Shown here in pieces: positions 1-8,700 of a stretch of DNA of 64,000 nt (positions are counted from its first letter, which is position 1; every line of letters starts with the position of its first letter). Position numbers and translations under genes: made by a program. The notes below the pieces were generated by a model, which made no database searches, was not told the origin of the DNA, and saw nothing but the letters and a program-made list of their open reading frames with translations. Location of the stretch: the NCBI GenBank assembly GCA_028277885.1, contig JANQFK010000053.1, positions 1-64,000 of the forward strand, written 5' to 3'. This DNA is from Myxococcota bacterium (GTDB lineage Bacteria > Myxococcota_A > UBA9160 > UBA6930).

Positions 1-2
1 CG

Positions 3-452
3 GCGGGCGCCGACTCGGTGACGCCGATGTCCGCCATCGCGATCGGCTCCATCGCCGGCGTCCTGGTGGTGGGCTCGATCATCTTCTTCGACCGCGTGAA
101 GATCGACGACCCCGTGGGCGCCATCTCGGTGCACCTCACCTGCGGCATCTGGGGCACCCTGGCGGTGGGGATCTTCTCCACCAACCCGGAGCACTCCCTC
201 GGCATCCAGCTGGTGGGCGTGCTGGCCTACGGCGCCTTCACGTTCCTGAGCGCGCTGCTCATCTTCGGGACCATCCGGGCCACCATGGGCCTGCGCGTCT
301 CCGAGGAGGAGGAGCTCGAGGGCCTCGACTACGGCGAGCACGGCATGCACGCCTACGACTTCGGCGGCACGCCTCTCGGCGTCGCGTCGTCGGGTTCCCT
401 GGCGGCTGGCGCCTCGGCGCCCTCGGCCGCCCTGGCACCCGAGCGCGGCTGA
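3..452 (+). CDS. amt: Ammonium transporter (Amt), C-terminal part, cut by window edge
   Basis: This is the last 149 residues of an Amt/MEP/Rh ammonium channel; the start lies before the window. The frame is open from base 3 (AGADSVTPM). Long hydrophobic stretches (about residues 10-30, 45-55 and 68-92 of the fragment) are the last membrane helices. They are followed by a cytosolic tail containing GLDYGEHGMHAYDF, the conserved Amt tail that couples gating to the GlnK trimer. After that tail comes an extra Ala/Ser-rich extension of about 30 residues that most Amt proteins lack. The gene ends 18 bases before a PII gene, the classic amtB-glnK pair, so the product probably imports ammonium across the inner membrane under PII control. 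Family assignment is firm; the substrate is inferred from the family. Confidence 0.95.
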   Translation, partial: AGADSVTPMSAIAIGSIAGVLVVGSIIFFDRVKIDDPVGAISVHLTCGIWGTLAVGIFSTNPEHSLGIQLVGVLAYGAFTFLSALLIFGTIRATMGLRVSEEEELEGLDYGEHGMHAYDFGGTPLGVASSGSLAAGASAPSAALAPERG

Positions 453-812
<360 letters not shown>

Positions 813-837
813 GTTCCGCAGCTCGAAGGTCGAGCTG

Positions 838-872
838 GATGCCCGGGTCCCCTCGCGGGGGGCCCGGGCATC
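838..872 (+). terminator. Hairpin terminator after glnK
   Basis: Perfect inverted repeat GATGCCCGGG (838-847) and CCCGGGCATC (863-872) with a 15-base loop, 26 bases after the glnK stop. No clear T-run follows (only TCTCGTCT), so intrinsic termination is inferred from stem strength and position. Confidence 0.7.
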
Positions 873-893
873 TCTCGTCTCGGGCCCGGCGTC

Positions 894-919
894 TCAAGCG
901 CGCTCCGCCGTCCGCCGAT
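894..919 (+). promoter_or_regulatory. Sigma28 (FliA)-like promoter for the EAL gene
   Basis: TCAAGC (894-899), 14 bases, then GCCGAT (914-919). It lies 43 bases before the GTG chosen as start of the EAL gene. The same two boxes with 14-15 base spacing recur upstream of about ten genes in the window. Transcription would begin near 926, which rules out any start codon upstream of that point. Confidence 0.65.
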
Positions 920-961
920 CCACCCGGGGCAGCGGCCGTCCCGCCGCCGTCCGGAGGAGCC

Positions 962-1819
962 GTGGACTCCCTTCGCCACCTCGACCCGCCCGAGCCCCCG
1001 ACGGGCGCGCCCGACGCCCAGCAGCTCGAGAGCGAGCTGCGCCGGGCGCTCGAGCAGGGGGACCTCCACGTCGACTACCAGCCCAAGCTCGAGCTCGCGA
1101 GCGGGCGCGTGGTGGGGTTCGAGGCCCTGGCGCGCTGGCACCACCCGGAGCTCGGCAGCGTACCGCCCGACCGCTTCATCCCCGTGGCCGAGCAGGCGGG
1201 GCTGATCGCGGCCCTCGGCGAGCACGTGCTGCGCACGGCCTGCCGCCAGGCCCGGAGCTGGCGCGACGAGGGCCTCCCCGCCGTGCGGCTCTCGGTCAAC
1301 TTCTCCGCCCAGCAGTTCGTCGACGAGGCGCTCGCCGACCGGGTGATCGAGACCCTGGACCGGTTCGCCATCACCGGGAGGCAGCTCGACGTCGAGATCA
1401 CCGAGAGCGCGATGGCGCGGAACCGGGGCGTCACCGCACGCGTGCTCGAGCGGCTGAAGGGCATCGGCGTCACCGTCTCCCTCGACGACTTCGGGACGGG
1501 CTGCGCCTCGCTCGTCCAGCTGAGGCGCTTCGCGGTGGACACGGTCAAGATCGACGGCTGCTTCGTGCGCGGCGTGACCCATGACCCCGAGGCCGCGGAG
1601 CTCACCGCCGCCATCATCTCCGGGGCGAAGGCGCTCAGCCTGAACCTCGTCGCCGAGGGCGTCGAGACCGAGGACCAGCGCCTGTTCCTGGCGCGGCTCG
1701 GCTGCGACGAGGTGCAGGGCTACCTGTTCAGCCCGCCGCTCTCGCCCGAGGACGCCACGGCGTTCCTGCGCGAGCGCGCGCCCGCCTCCGAGCCGGCGCG
1801 CGCCTTCGCGTCGGGCTAG
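962..1819 (+). CDS. EAL-domain cyclic-di-GMP phosphodiesterase, stand-alone
   Basis: This cytoplasmic protein of 285 residues is nearly all EAL domain (about 20-270). Catalytic motifs are intact: FEALARW (EAL at 54-56), NFS, EITES, DDFGTG, KIDG, EGVET and QGYLFSPPL, so it should cleave cyclic-di-GMP to pGpG. No sensor or GGDEF domain is present. The frame stays open back to 839, but GTG at 962 is preferred because GGAGGAG sits 3-4 bases upstream and a FliA-like promoter at 894-919 would start transcription around 926. The short N-terminal Pro-rich stretch (about residues 8-17) is not a signal peptide. It follows glnK after a hairpin, so it is probably a separate unit tied to motility rather than nitrogen. 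Confidence 0.93.
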   Translation: MDSLRHLDPPEPPTGAPDAQQLESELRRALEQGDLHVDYQPKLELASGRVVGFEALARWHHPELGSVPPDRFIPVAEQAGLIAALGEHVLRTACRQARSWRDEGLPAVRLSVNFSAQQFVDEALADRVIETLDRFAITGRQLDVEITESAMARNRGVTARVLERLKGIGVTVSLDDFGTGCASLVQLRRFAVDTVKIDGCFVRGVTHDPEAAELTAAIISGAKALSLNLVAEGVETEDQRLFLARLGCDEVQGYLFSPPLSPEDATAFLRERAPASEPARAFASG

Positions 1820-1820
1820 G

Positions 1821-1881
1821 GCGCCGACCCGGGACGGTCGGCCTCCGCCGCAATGCGAGCCCGCAGGCCTCGCTCGGCTAG
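1821..1881. repeat. Dispersed two-hairpin palindromic repeat, copy 1
   Basis: Copy of a roughly 63-base element found at several gene ends in this window. The stems here are imperfect: GCCGACC (1823-1829) pairs with GGTCGGC (1836-1842), and a second GCGAG/CTCGC stem lies around 1855-1873. It ends in CTAG, whose reverse strand gives the stop codon of the cyclase gene. It lies between two convergent genes and may act as a bidirectional terminator. Confidence 0.75.
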
Positions 1882-2669
1882 CGGCCCGCCGGCTCCCCGA
1901 GGATCGCCACGGCGCGCAGCGGGGCGCCGCTGCCGCCACGGATCTTCATGGGCAGGGCCACGACCCGGAAGCCGCGGGGCGGCAGGGCCTCGAGGTTCGC
2001 CAGGTTCTCGAAGGCCGGGACCTCGTGCTCGAAGAGGATCCGGTGGCTCTCGAAGAGCGTCGACCAGCCGGGGTCGATGCTCGCCGTGTCGATCCCCACC
2101 GCGGACGCGCGACGCGTCTCGGCCAGCCAGCGCGCGGCCTCGGGGTGGAGCCCGGGGAAGTGGAGCTTCGCGACGGCGCCGGGGCCACGCTCGGCGGTGC
2201 CCAGGTAGCGCGCCCGGTCCGGCCAGTGGCGGCCGAAGCCGGTGCGCAGCAGCACGATGCTGCCCTCGGGGATCGTGCCGTGGCGCGCCTCCCAGGCGAC
2301 CAGCTCCGCCACGCCCACGGCGTGGCCGGGGTTCCGGGCGCAGGCATCGCTCACGTCCACCAGCACGCCCTGGCCGATCAGTCGCTCGAGGGGGATGGCG
2401 TCCACGGTGGAGCGGCCCTCGGCGAAGTGGATCGGCGCGTCCACGTGGGTGCCGCCGTGCTCCGCCGAGCGGAAGCGGTGGGCGGCGTAGTAGTAGCCGG
2501 CCTCGGTGCGTCCCTCGAACCCGCGCTCGAGCACGAAGCCCTCCTCGGCGGTGGGCCAGTAGACGGTCTCGGCGTCGAAGGCGTGGGTGAGGTCCACCAG
2601 GCGTCCCGGCGGCGCCGAGCCCTCGCAGGCGAGGGCCGAGGCGGCGACGACGGCGAGGGCGAGCTTCAC
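1878..2669 (-). CDS. Cyclase-family (kynurenine formamidase-like) metal hydrolase, predicted lipoprotein
   Basis: This 263-residue protein belongs to the cyclase/KynB family of metal-dependent hydrolases. The hallmark metal site HGGTHVDAPIH spans residues 71-81, with further family features RLVDLTHAF near the N-terminus and VLLRTGF mid-protein. Residues 1-15 (MKLALAVVAASALAC) form a lipoprotein signal with Cys15 after a short hydrophobic core, so it is probably anchored outside the inner membrane, unlike cytosolic kynurenine formamidases. The substrate is therefore not assignable; formamidase or polyketide-cyclase activity would be a guess. The start is GTG with TAGATT (2676-2681) only 6 bases away, a leaderless arrangement. 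The stop codon lies inside a dispersed repeat. Confidence 0.88.
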   Translation of the reverse strand: MKLALAVVAASALACEGSAPPGRLVDLTHAFDAETVYWPTAEEGFVLERGFEGRTEAGYYYAAHRFRSAEHGGTHVDAPIHFAEGRSTVDAIPLERLIGQGVLVDVSDACARNPGHAVGVAELVAWEARHGTIPEGSIVLLRTGFGRHWPDRARYLGTAERGPGAVAKLHFPGLHPEAARWLAETRRASAVGIDTASIDPGWSTLFESHRILFEHEVPAFENLANLEALPPRGFRVVALPMKIRGGSGAPLRAVAILGEPAGR

Positions 2670-2675
2670 GCCCGC

Positions 2676-2681
2676 AATCTA
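2676..2681 (-). promoter_or_regulatory. Minus-10 box of a leaderless promoter (cyclase gene)
   Basis: Reads TAGATT on the minus strand and ends 6 bases before the GTG start at 2669. Normal minus-10 to start-site spacing would put the first transcribed base at or next to the start codon. No clear minus-35 box is visible. Confidence 0.5.
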
Positions 2682-2712
2682 CCGCAGGCGCCGCCGTGGG
2701 CGTGGGGGACGA

Positions 2713-3378
2713 TCAGTCCCCGTGGAAGCGCACCTGCTCGGCGAACCCGATCAGCTCGTCGAGCTGGTCCGGCGTCCGCGCGGTCAGGATGAAGCCGAGC
2801 GCCCAGTCGCCCTCGACGCGCACCAGGTACGCCTGGAGGATCTCCATACGGGGAAGGCGGAGCGCGTAGTCGCGCCGGTGGAAGGTCCGCCCGCCCAGGG
2901 TGAGGGGCTCGATCCCGCCCGTCGGGTGGTAGGGCATGGCGCCGCGCTGGAGGGTGTTGTCCATCACGCCCAGGAAGTCGGGGCCGGAGGTCACGCCCGG
3001 CAGGTGGCCGACGCCCTCGGCCAGCACGATCAGGCTCGGGTTGAAGGGGACCGGCGACCCCAGTGGCTGCTCGGACAGGGTGAGGAGCTGGTGGGTGCGC
3101 GCCAGGGAGTCCTCGAGCTGGGCGCGCAGCAGCGCGTCGTCGCCCGCCAGCGCCGAGTTGCCGACCTTGCGCAGGTGCTCCTCGGCCTCCCGGGGCGCCA
3201 CGGCCCAGCCCTCGCGCAGCGGCAGGGAGAATCCGAAGAAGTCGTTCTCGTAGTGGGTGTCCGAGAGGCGGTCGTCGGTGGGGCCGCCGGAGGCGTCCTG
3301 GGAGACGAAGTTGCACGCCGGCACGAGGGCCAGCGCGAGCAGGGCGCACCGGGCGCCGCGTCGGATCGGGTGGGTCAC
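2713..3378 (-). CDS. Small lipoprotein of unknown function
   Basis: This 221-residue protein starts at GTG 3378, with GGAGG 7 bases upstream, and has a lipoprotein signal (CALLALALVPAC, Cys about residue 21). The mature part begins with an acidic Asn/Asp/Gly-rich linker and then HYENDFFGFSLPLREGWAVA, the style of a secreted domain that contains a 'fits a PsbP/DUF1795-like curve' beta start. The rest has no motif I recognise. A C-terminal helix (ARTPDQLDELIGFAEQVRF) is also typical of such small periplasmic domains. The frame remains open upstream to 3663 inside the next gene, but the signal peptide and ribosome site define the start. A FliA-like promoter at 3407-3435 suggests control with the motility set. 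Function unknown. Confidence 0.8.
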   Translation of the reverse strand: MTHPIRRGARCALLALALVPACNFVSQDASGGPTDDRLSDTHYENDFFGFSLPLREGWAVAPREAEEHLRKVGNSALAGDDALLRAQLEDSLARTHQLLTLSEQPLGSPVPFNPSLIVLAEGVGHLPGVTSGPDFLGVMDNTLQRGAMPYHPTGGIEPLTLGGRTFHRRDYALRLPRMEILQAYLVRVEGDWALGFILTARTPDQLDELIGFAEQVRFHGD

Positions 3379-3406
3379 GCCGGGCCTCCGTGGGGTCCGC
3401 AGGCTC

Positions 3407-3435
3407 GTTTCGGCGCGACGCGGCGGGGGGCTTGA
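3407..3435 (-). promoter_or_regulatory. Sigma28-like promoter for the small lipoprotein gene
   Basis: On the minus strand TCAAGC (3435-3430), 15 bases, then GCCGAA (3414-3409). Transcription would begin near 3400, giving a leader of about 20 bases that carries GGAGG before the GTG at 3378. Confidence 0.5.
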
Positions 3436-3451
3436 GCGGGGCGCGCGCCCA

Positions 3452-3515
3452 GGAGGCCGACCCAGGATGGGTCGGCCTCCGCCGCAAGGCGAGCCCGAAG
3501 GGCTCGCTCGGCTAG
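3452..3515. repeat. Dispersed two-hairpin palindromic repeat, copy 2 (best conserved)
   Basis: Two perfect hairpins in tandem. The first has a 12-bp stem, GGAGGCCGACCC (3452-3463) with GGGTCGGCCTCC (3469-3480), and a 5-base loop. The second has an 8-bp stem, GCGAGCCC (3489-3496) with GGGCTCGC (3500-3507), and loop GAA. It ends with CTAG (3512-3515), which provides the TAG stop of the minus-strand amidotransferase gene. Confidence 0.85.
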
Positions 3516-4207
3516 CCGAGCGCGGCGGCCACGAGGGCGCCGAGCAGGCGCTCGCGGTGCGCGGGCTCGAGGTCCTCGGGGTGCCACTGCACGCCCAGCT
3601 CGAAGCCTTCGCCCCCGGCCTCGATGGCCTCGACGACGCCGTCCTCGGAGCGGGCGCAGACACGCAGCTCCGGGCCCGGGTCGGCCACGGCCTGGTGGTG
3701 CCGGCTGTTCACCGCGCAGGGCCCGGCCCCGAGGATCCCGGCCAGGCGCGTCCCCGCCTCCACCCGGACCGCGTGGCGCTCCTCCGCGGCGAGCCGGTGG
3801 CGCCCGGCGTCGGGCCGGTCGTGGGGCAGGTCGTAGACGAGGCTCCCGCCGCGGTGCAGCGCGAGGAGCTGCATGCCGTAGCAGATGCCCAGCACGGGCC
3901 GCCCCCGCTCGAGGAAGGCGGCGAGCAGCGCCCGGTCGAAGGCGAGCTGCTCCGGCGCCACCGGGGCGAAGCGCACCTCGGGCGGGTAGGGGCGGTCGGG
4001 CAGGAAGTCGTCGCCGCCCGGCAGCAGCAGCGCGTCGACGCGATCGGCGACGGCCTCGGGCGACGCCTGGTGGGAGACGTGAAGCGGCACGCCGCCGGCC
4101 TCGCGCACCGCGCTCGCGTAGGCGACGTCGAGGTAGTGGGTGCGCCGTCCCGCGCGCAGCCGCCGCGCGGCGTCGAGACCGAGGGGCAGCGCGACCAGCG
4201 GACTCAT
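3512..4207 (-). CDS. Class I glutamine amidotransferase-like hydrolase (PuuD/peptidase C26 family)
   Basis: This 231-residue protein matches gamma-glutamyl-gamma-aminobutyrate hydrolase (PuuD-like) enzymes. It has LLLPGGDDF (61-69), the nucleophile elbow GICYGMQ with Cys109, and the catalytic pair in GVQWHPED (His209, Glu211). The NSRHHQAV motif near 167-174 is also typical of the C26 family. Members hydrolyse gamma-glutamyl amides in the cytosol, for example in putrescine breakdown; no other putrescine genes are adjacent, so the substrate is open. Gamma-glutamyl chemistry recurs in the window (cyclotransferase at 18.5 kb, transpeptidase at 44.7 kb), though not in one operon. The stop codon is inside repeat copy 2. 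Confidence 0.9.
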   Translation of the reverse strand: MSPLVALPLGLDAARRLRAGRRTHYLDVAYASAVREAGGVPLHVSHQASPEAVADRVDALLLPGGDDFLPDRPYPPEVRFAPVAPEQLAFDRALLAAFLERGRPVLGICYGMQLLALHRGGSLVYDLPHDRPDAGRHRLAAEERHAVRVEAGTRLAGILGAGPCAVNSRHHQAVADPGPELRVCARSEDGVVEAIEAGGEGFELGVQWHPEDLEPAHRERLLGALVAAALG

Positions 4208-4305
4208 GCCCGGCCCGTCGCCGCGACCCGCACGCCGAGGTAGGATCCCGCCCGACGCTGGACGCCCCGCGCGGCGGCAACCCCCCAGCGCAGCGGAGGA
4301 ACACG

Positions 4306-4788
4306 ATGGCCATCCAGGTGGGAGACAAGATTCCCTCGATCACCCTCAAGGCGGTGACTCCCGAAGGCACCCGCGACATGACGACCGACGAGATCTTCGG
4401 CGGCAAGAAGGTGGTGCTCTTCGCCGTGCCCGGCGCCTTCACGCCGCTGTGCTCCGCCCAGCACCTGCCCGGCTTCGTCGAGCACGCCGCCGCCCTCAAG
4501 GCCAAGGGCGTGGATACCGTGGCCTGCCTGTCGGTGAACGACGCCTTCGTGATGGAGGCCTGGGGCAAGGATCGCGGCGTCGGCGACGCGGTGCTGCTGC
4601 TCGCCGACGGCAGCGCTGACTTCACCCGCGCCGTGGGGCTCGAGCTCGACGGCGCGAGCTTCGGCATGGGGGTGCGCTCCCAGCGCTACGCCCTGATCGT
4701 CGAGGACGGCGTGGTGAAGCATGCCGCCGTCGAGGCGCCCATGAAGTTCGAGGTGAGCAAGGCCGAGGTCATCCTGGAGCAGCTCTAG
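4306..4788 (+). CDS. Peroxiredoxin, Prx5 type
   Basis: This 160-residue thiol peroxidase of the Prx5/redoxin group reduces hydrogen peroxide and alkyl hydroperoxides. The active-site stretch PGAFTPLCSAQHLPGF (residues 42-57) contains the peroxidatic Cys49, with the family Thr46 and, further on, an Arg (GVRSQRY). The only other cysteine is Cys74, and the C-terminal resolving cysteine of mammalian Prx5 is absent, so a 1-Cys mechanism or an external thiol reductant is likely. There is no signal peptide, so it is cytosolic. The start ATG has GGAGG 7 bases upstream. It is transcribed alone and converges on the next gene across repeat copy 3. Confidence 0.94.
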   Translation: MAIQVGDKIPSITLKAVTPEGTRDMTTDEIFGGKKVVLFAVPGAFTPLCSAQHLPGFVEHAAALKAKGVDTVACLSVNDAFVMEAWGKDRGVGDAVLLLADGSADFTRAVGLELDGASFGMGVRSQRYALIVEDGVVKHAAVEAPMKFEVSKAEVILEQL

Positions 4789-4801
4789 GCCGGCCCCGGC
4801 C

Positions 4802-4866
4802 GGCCGAGCGAGCCCTTCGGGCCCGCCTTGCGACGGAGGCCGACCCATCCCGGGTCGGCCTCCTAG
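4802..4866. repeat. Dispersed two-hairpin palindromic repeat, copy 3
   Basis: Same element in the opposite orientation to copies 1 and 2. The 12-bp stem GGAGGCCGACCC (4835-4846) with GGGTCGGCCTCC (4852-4863) is perfect; the second stem (about 4808-4826) has one mismatch. It fills the gap between two convergent genes, and its CCTAGG end gives the minus-strand gene its TAG stop (4863-4865). Confidence 0.85.
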
Positions 4867-5192
4867 GCGTCCCGCGGAGCGCTCGCCCGGCGCGGCCCGG
4901 GCGGCGTGGCGGGCTCGTCGTCGCGGCCGCCGCGGATCAGGCGCAGCTGCGGCGCGGCCGGCTCGGACTTCGCGCCGCCGCGCGGACGCCAGCGCCACCT
5001 TTCGCGTGGCTCCCGGCGCGACCGCCAGCGCGACACCCAGCGCGACACCCAGCGCGGTCGGGCGGGAAGCCAGCGACGCAGCGTCTCGTCCTCGAGCTCG
5101 TCCCGCCACCACGCTCGCGCGACCCAGCGGCCGATGGCAAGGAGCAGGACCATCAGGACGAGCTCGCCGCCCGCCAGGGGAAAGAACGGCAT
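4863..5192 (-). CDS. Small membrane-anchored Trp/Arg-rich protein, unknown function
   Basis: This 109-residue protein starts at ATG 5192 with GGAGG 5 bases upstream. One N-terminal membrane segment (about residues 8-24, GELVLMVLLLAIGRWVA) is followed by a short acidic patch. A basic stretch then repeats a WVSRWVSRWRSR pattern; the DNA has matching tandem GCGACACCCA units around 5028-5057. The tail is Arg/Pro-rich. No family is recognised. Topology suggests an inner-membrane anchor with a positively charged soluble part, perhaps cytoplasmic by the positive-inside rule. The repeat at its end supplies the stop codon. It could be a low-complexity hypothetical, but the ribosome site, membrane start and minus-10 box (5216-5221) support a real gene. 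Confidence 0.6.
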   Translation of the reverse strand: MPFFPLAGGELVLMVLLLAIGRWVARAWWRDELEDETLRRWLPARPRWVSRWVSRWRSRREPRERWRWRPRGGAKSEPAAPQLRLIRGGRDDEPATPPGPRRASAPRDA

Positions 5193-5215
5193 CGACCCTC
5201 CGTCGGGGATGCCCC

Positions 5216-5221
5216 ATTCTA
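5216..5221 (-). promoter_or_regulatory. Minus-10 box for the small membrane protein gene
   Basis: Reads TAGAAT on the minus strand, 23 bases before the ATG at 5192, with a GGAGG ribosome site in between. No minus-35 box is obvious. Confidence 0.4.
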
Positions 5222-5270
5222 ACCCGAACCCGGGCGGGTCGCGCACGGGTGTCGCGCCCGAGGAGGTCCG

Positions 5271-5696
5271 ATGAGCACGCTGGATCCCGCTCGCGAGCGC
5301 TACGTGAGCCTCGCGACGTTCCGCAAGAGCGGCCGCGAGGTGCGGACGCCCGTGTGGATCGCCGCCGCCCCCACCGACCCCGTTGCCCCCGCCGGCTCCG
5401 CCGGTGCCCAGGGAAGGCGCTGCTTCGTCTACACGAACGCCCGCTCGGGCAAGGTGAAGCGGATCCGCGCGGGGAGCCGCGCGCGCCTCGCCGCCTGCGA
5501 CGTGCGCGGGAAGGTCCACGGCGAGTGGGTCGACGCCACGGCGCGGGTCGTCGAGGACCCGGCGGAGGTGGAGCGCGGCTTCGACGCCATCATCGCGAAG
5601 TACGGCTGGCAGATGCGCCTGGCCCTCCTGGTCTCGCGGCTCTCGGGCCGCTACGCGGATCGCTGCATCCTGGGCATCGAGCTCGCGGACGCCTGA
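5271..5696 (+). CDS. PPOX-class (split beta-barrel) F420/FMN-dependent oxidoreductase-like protein
   Basis: This 141-residue protein has the pattern of the PPOX-class F420-dependent family. It starts YVSLATFRKSGREVRTPVWIA, continues CFVYTNARSGKVKRIRAGSRARLAAC, then ends VVEDPAEVERGFDAIIAKYGWQ. Such proteins are split-barrel flavin or deazaflavin binders that reduce small molecules in the cytosol; whether this organism makes F420 cannot be told from the window. An Ala/Pro-rich insert (about residues 30-46) interrupts the barrel. The start ATG has AGGAGG 5 bases upstream. It is transcribed divergently from the small membrane protein gene and upstream of addB, with no sign of a shared pathway. 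Substrate unknown. Confidence 0.85.
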   Translation: MSTLDPARERYVSLATFRKSGREVRTPVWIAAAPTDPVAPAGSAGAQGRRCFVYTNARSGKVKRIRAGSRARLAACDVRGKVHGEWVDATARVVEDPAEVERGFDAIIAKYGWQMRLALLVSRLSGRYADRCILGIELADA

Positions 5697-5723
5697 GGGC
5701 GCACCCCGAGGGTGAGCGGGTTT

Positions 5724-5739
5724 GCCCGGGGCCCCGGGC
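5724..5739. other. Perfect 16-base palindrome upstream of addB
   Basis: GCCCGGGGCCCCGGGC is a perfect self-complementary sequence between the PPOX gene and addB. It could be the end signal of the PPOX gene or an operator; with no loop and no T-run its role is open. Confidence 0.35.
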
Positions 5740-5797
5740 CGGGCGACACTGCCCGTGACCGGATCGGCCACGCCCACGCGGCAGCCTGCGGGGTGCG

Positions 5798-8700
5798 ATG
5801 AAGGGGGAGGTCCGCATCGCGCGCGGTGCGCGCGCTGCCGAAGCCGTGGTGCTGGAGACCCTCCGCGCCCACGCGGCCGCGGTGCGCGCGGAGCCCGACC
5901 AGCCCGGGCGTCTTGCGCGCCCGCTCCACGTGGTGGTGCCGTCGCGCAGCCTGCGCAACCACCTCGCCGAGGCGGCGGTGCGCAGCGCCGGCGCTCTCGC
6001 CGGGGTGTCGATCCAGACCCTCCACGGCCTGGCGCACTCCATCCTCGAGCGCTGCGGCGAGTCGCTGCCCGAGGGCGAGGCGCTCGTTCCGGTGCTGAGC
6101 CGGCGCGTGGCCCGCCGGGAGCCGGCGCTCCGCGAGGCCCTCGACGGGCTCGAGGACGGCTACGCCGCCGTGGCGGGCTGCGTCTCGGACCTCCTCGACG
6201 CGGGCCTCGAGCGCGCCTCGGCCGAGGCCATCGACGAGCTGCTGGGCGAGGAGGTGCGCGGCGCCTCGGGGGCCCGGGCGCGCGCGGTGGTGCGCACCGC
6301 GGCGGGCGTCGCGCAGGAGCTCGCGGCCCTGGGGCTCGAGCCGCGCTCGGGGCTCTTCCGGCGCGCGCGGGAGCAGCTCGCCGAGGATCCCGCCCGCGCG
6401 CTGCCCGGCGAGGTGCTGGTGCACGGCTACGCGGACGCCACCGGGGTGCAGGCCGACCTGATCCACGACCTGCTGGTGTTCTCCGGCGCGCGGGTGGTGC
6501 TGGACCGGCCACCGGACCCCGCCCACCCCGAGCGCGAGGACCTCGGCGCGCGCTTCGTCGAGCGTCTCGAGACGCGGCTCGCGCTGGGCGCGCCCGTCGC
6601 CGGGGAGCCGCTCCTCGACGCTCCGGCGCCCGAGCCGCCCGCACCCGAGCTGCTCTGCGTGGCGGGCGTGCACGGCGGGGCGCGCGCGGTCGCGGAGCGG
6701 ATCCACGGGCTGCTCGCGTCCGGCGTGGCGCCCGAGCGCATCGGGGTGGTGGCCCGCCAGCTCGAGCCCCACGCGACGGCGCTGCGTCTCCACCTGAAGC
6801 GGCGGGGGGTTCCCTTCGCCGGGGCTCCCGGTGCGACGGGGCCGGTGGGCCCCGGCGGCCGGCGCATCCGCGCGCTCCTCGACCTGCTGGCGCGCCGCGA
6901 GCAGGCCGCGACGGATCGCTGGCTCGACGCCCGGAACGATCTCACCGCCGCCGTCCGCAGCGAGCTGCGCCTCGGCTTCCACACCCTGGGCGCGGCGCGC
7001 CTGGTGGACCTCGCCGGCTTCGACGTGGCCGCGCGCCCGGGCGAGGAGGCGGGCCTGCGGCTGCCCGTTCCCGAAGGGCTCGAGGACGACCCGGGCGAGC
7101 GACCGCGCCGCCGCCGGCTCGGGCGCCAGCGGCTCGAGGCCGCCGTCGCCGCCGCGGGCGAGCTCGAAGCGCACCTGCGGGGCTGGCTCTCCGCCCGCGA
7201 CCTCGCCGCGCACCGCCGCGCGCTGGATCGGTTGGTGGGCCTGCTCGGGTGGGGCGAGGACGCGCCCGGGCGGGCGGAGCTGGTCGAGGCGGCGGAGCGC
7301 CTGGGCCGGGCACTGCCGGCCGCGCTGCCCCTCGACTTCGAGGAGTTCCGCCTGCTCGCGGAGCGCGCTCTCGAGGGCCGGGGCCGGGTCGAGCTCGGCG
7401 GCGCGGGCGCGGGGGTGGCGATCCTCTCGGTCACCGACGCCCGGGCGCGCTGCTTCGAGCACCTCTTCGTGCTCGGCCTCGAGCGCGACGGCTTCCCGCG
7501 CATCGTCGCCGAGGATCCGCTGCTCCCCGACGCGCTGCGCTCGCGCATCGAGACGCTGCTGCCCGACGTCCCGATCAAGCGGCGCGGCCACGACGAGGAG
7601 CGCCACCTGTTCGCCCAGCTCGTCTCCTCGAGCCCCCGGGTCACCCTGGTGTTCCAGAGCGTGGACGACGACGGGCGCGAGCGCAGCCCGTCCCCCTTCG
7701 TCGAGCGCATCCGTCTGGCCCGGGGCGGCGGCCCCGTGCCCCACGCGCCGTCGCCCCTCGATCCGGACGCCGACGGGCCCTTCGACGCCTTCGAGGAGGC
7801 GCTGCGCGCGGGTCTCGCGGGGGGCGAGCGCCGCCTCGCGGCGCTGCTGCCCGCGGCGCTGGGGGAGGGGCGGGAGCGGCTGGGCCTCCCCGGCGCGGAG
7901 GACGTCCTCGGCGGGGTCGGCGAGGCGCGGCGGCGCGTGCTGCGCGAGTTCGAGCGCGCGCCGGGCGGCGACCTCGGCCCCTGGTTCGGGTTCCTGGGCC
8001 GCCGCAGCGCGGCCGCCGAGCCGCTCTGGGTGACCCGCCTGGAGGCCCTGGCGTGGTGCGCCTGGCAGGGCTTCCTGTCCCGGAGCCTGGGGCTCGAGGC
8101 CGTGCCCGACGCCCGGGCGGAGCTGCCCCAGCTGACGCCGCTCCGGCTGGGGCTCGTCGTGCACGGCGTCCTCGAGACCATCGCGCTCGACGCGGGCGTG
8201 CCGCGCAAGGTGCCCCTCGAGTCCCTCGTCGCTGCGCGGCCCCATCGCGTTCCGTGGCCCGACGCCGCCGCCGTGGAGCGGAGGCTCGAACGGGCCGCGG
8301 CCGACGTCGTGCGGGAGCACGGGATCGGGCTGCGCGGCTTCGCGCGCCTGCTGGCCTCCGCGTCGCGTCCGCTGCTCGAGCGCATCCGCGACCTCGACTG
8401 GGGGCGGGAGGGCGTGCGCGCCGACGTGGTCGGCGTGGAGATCGAGGGCCGGGCCCCGTTCGCACTGGACGGCGAGGCCCGCGAGCTCTTCTTCCGCGCG
8501 GACCGCGTGGATGCCGGCGACCCCGCGAGCCGGGAGCTGCGCCTCACCGACTACAAGGTGGGCCGCCTCGACAGTACCGCCCGGGCGCCGGACGCCCGGG
8601 CCGAGGCCCTGCGGCGCGAGATCGCCCAGGGTCGCAAGCTCCAGGCCTTCGCGTATGCGGCCTCGGGGGGCGCAGGCCGGGAGGGCCGCTACGTCTTCGC

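Noticed and set aside
839-961. N-terminal extension of the EAL protein from an upstream start at 839
   Set aside because: The frame crosses the glnK terminator hairpin and the sigma28-like promoter, and GGAGGAG supports GTG 962.
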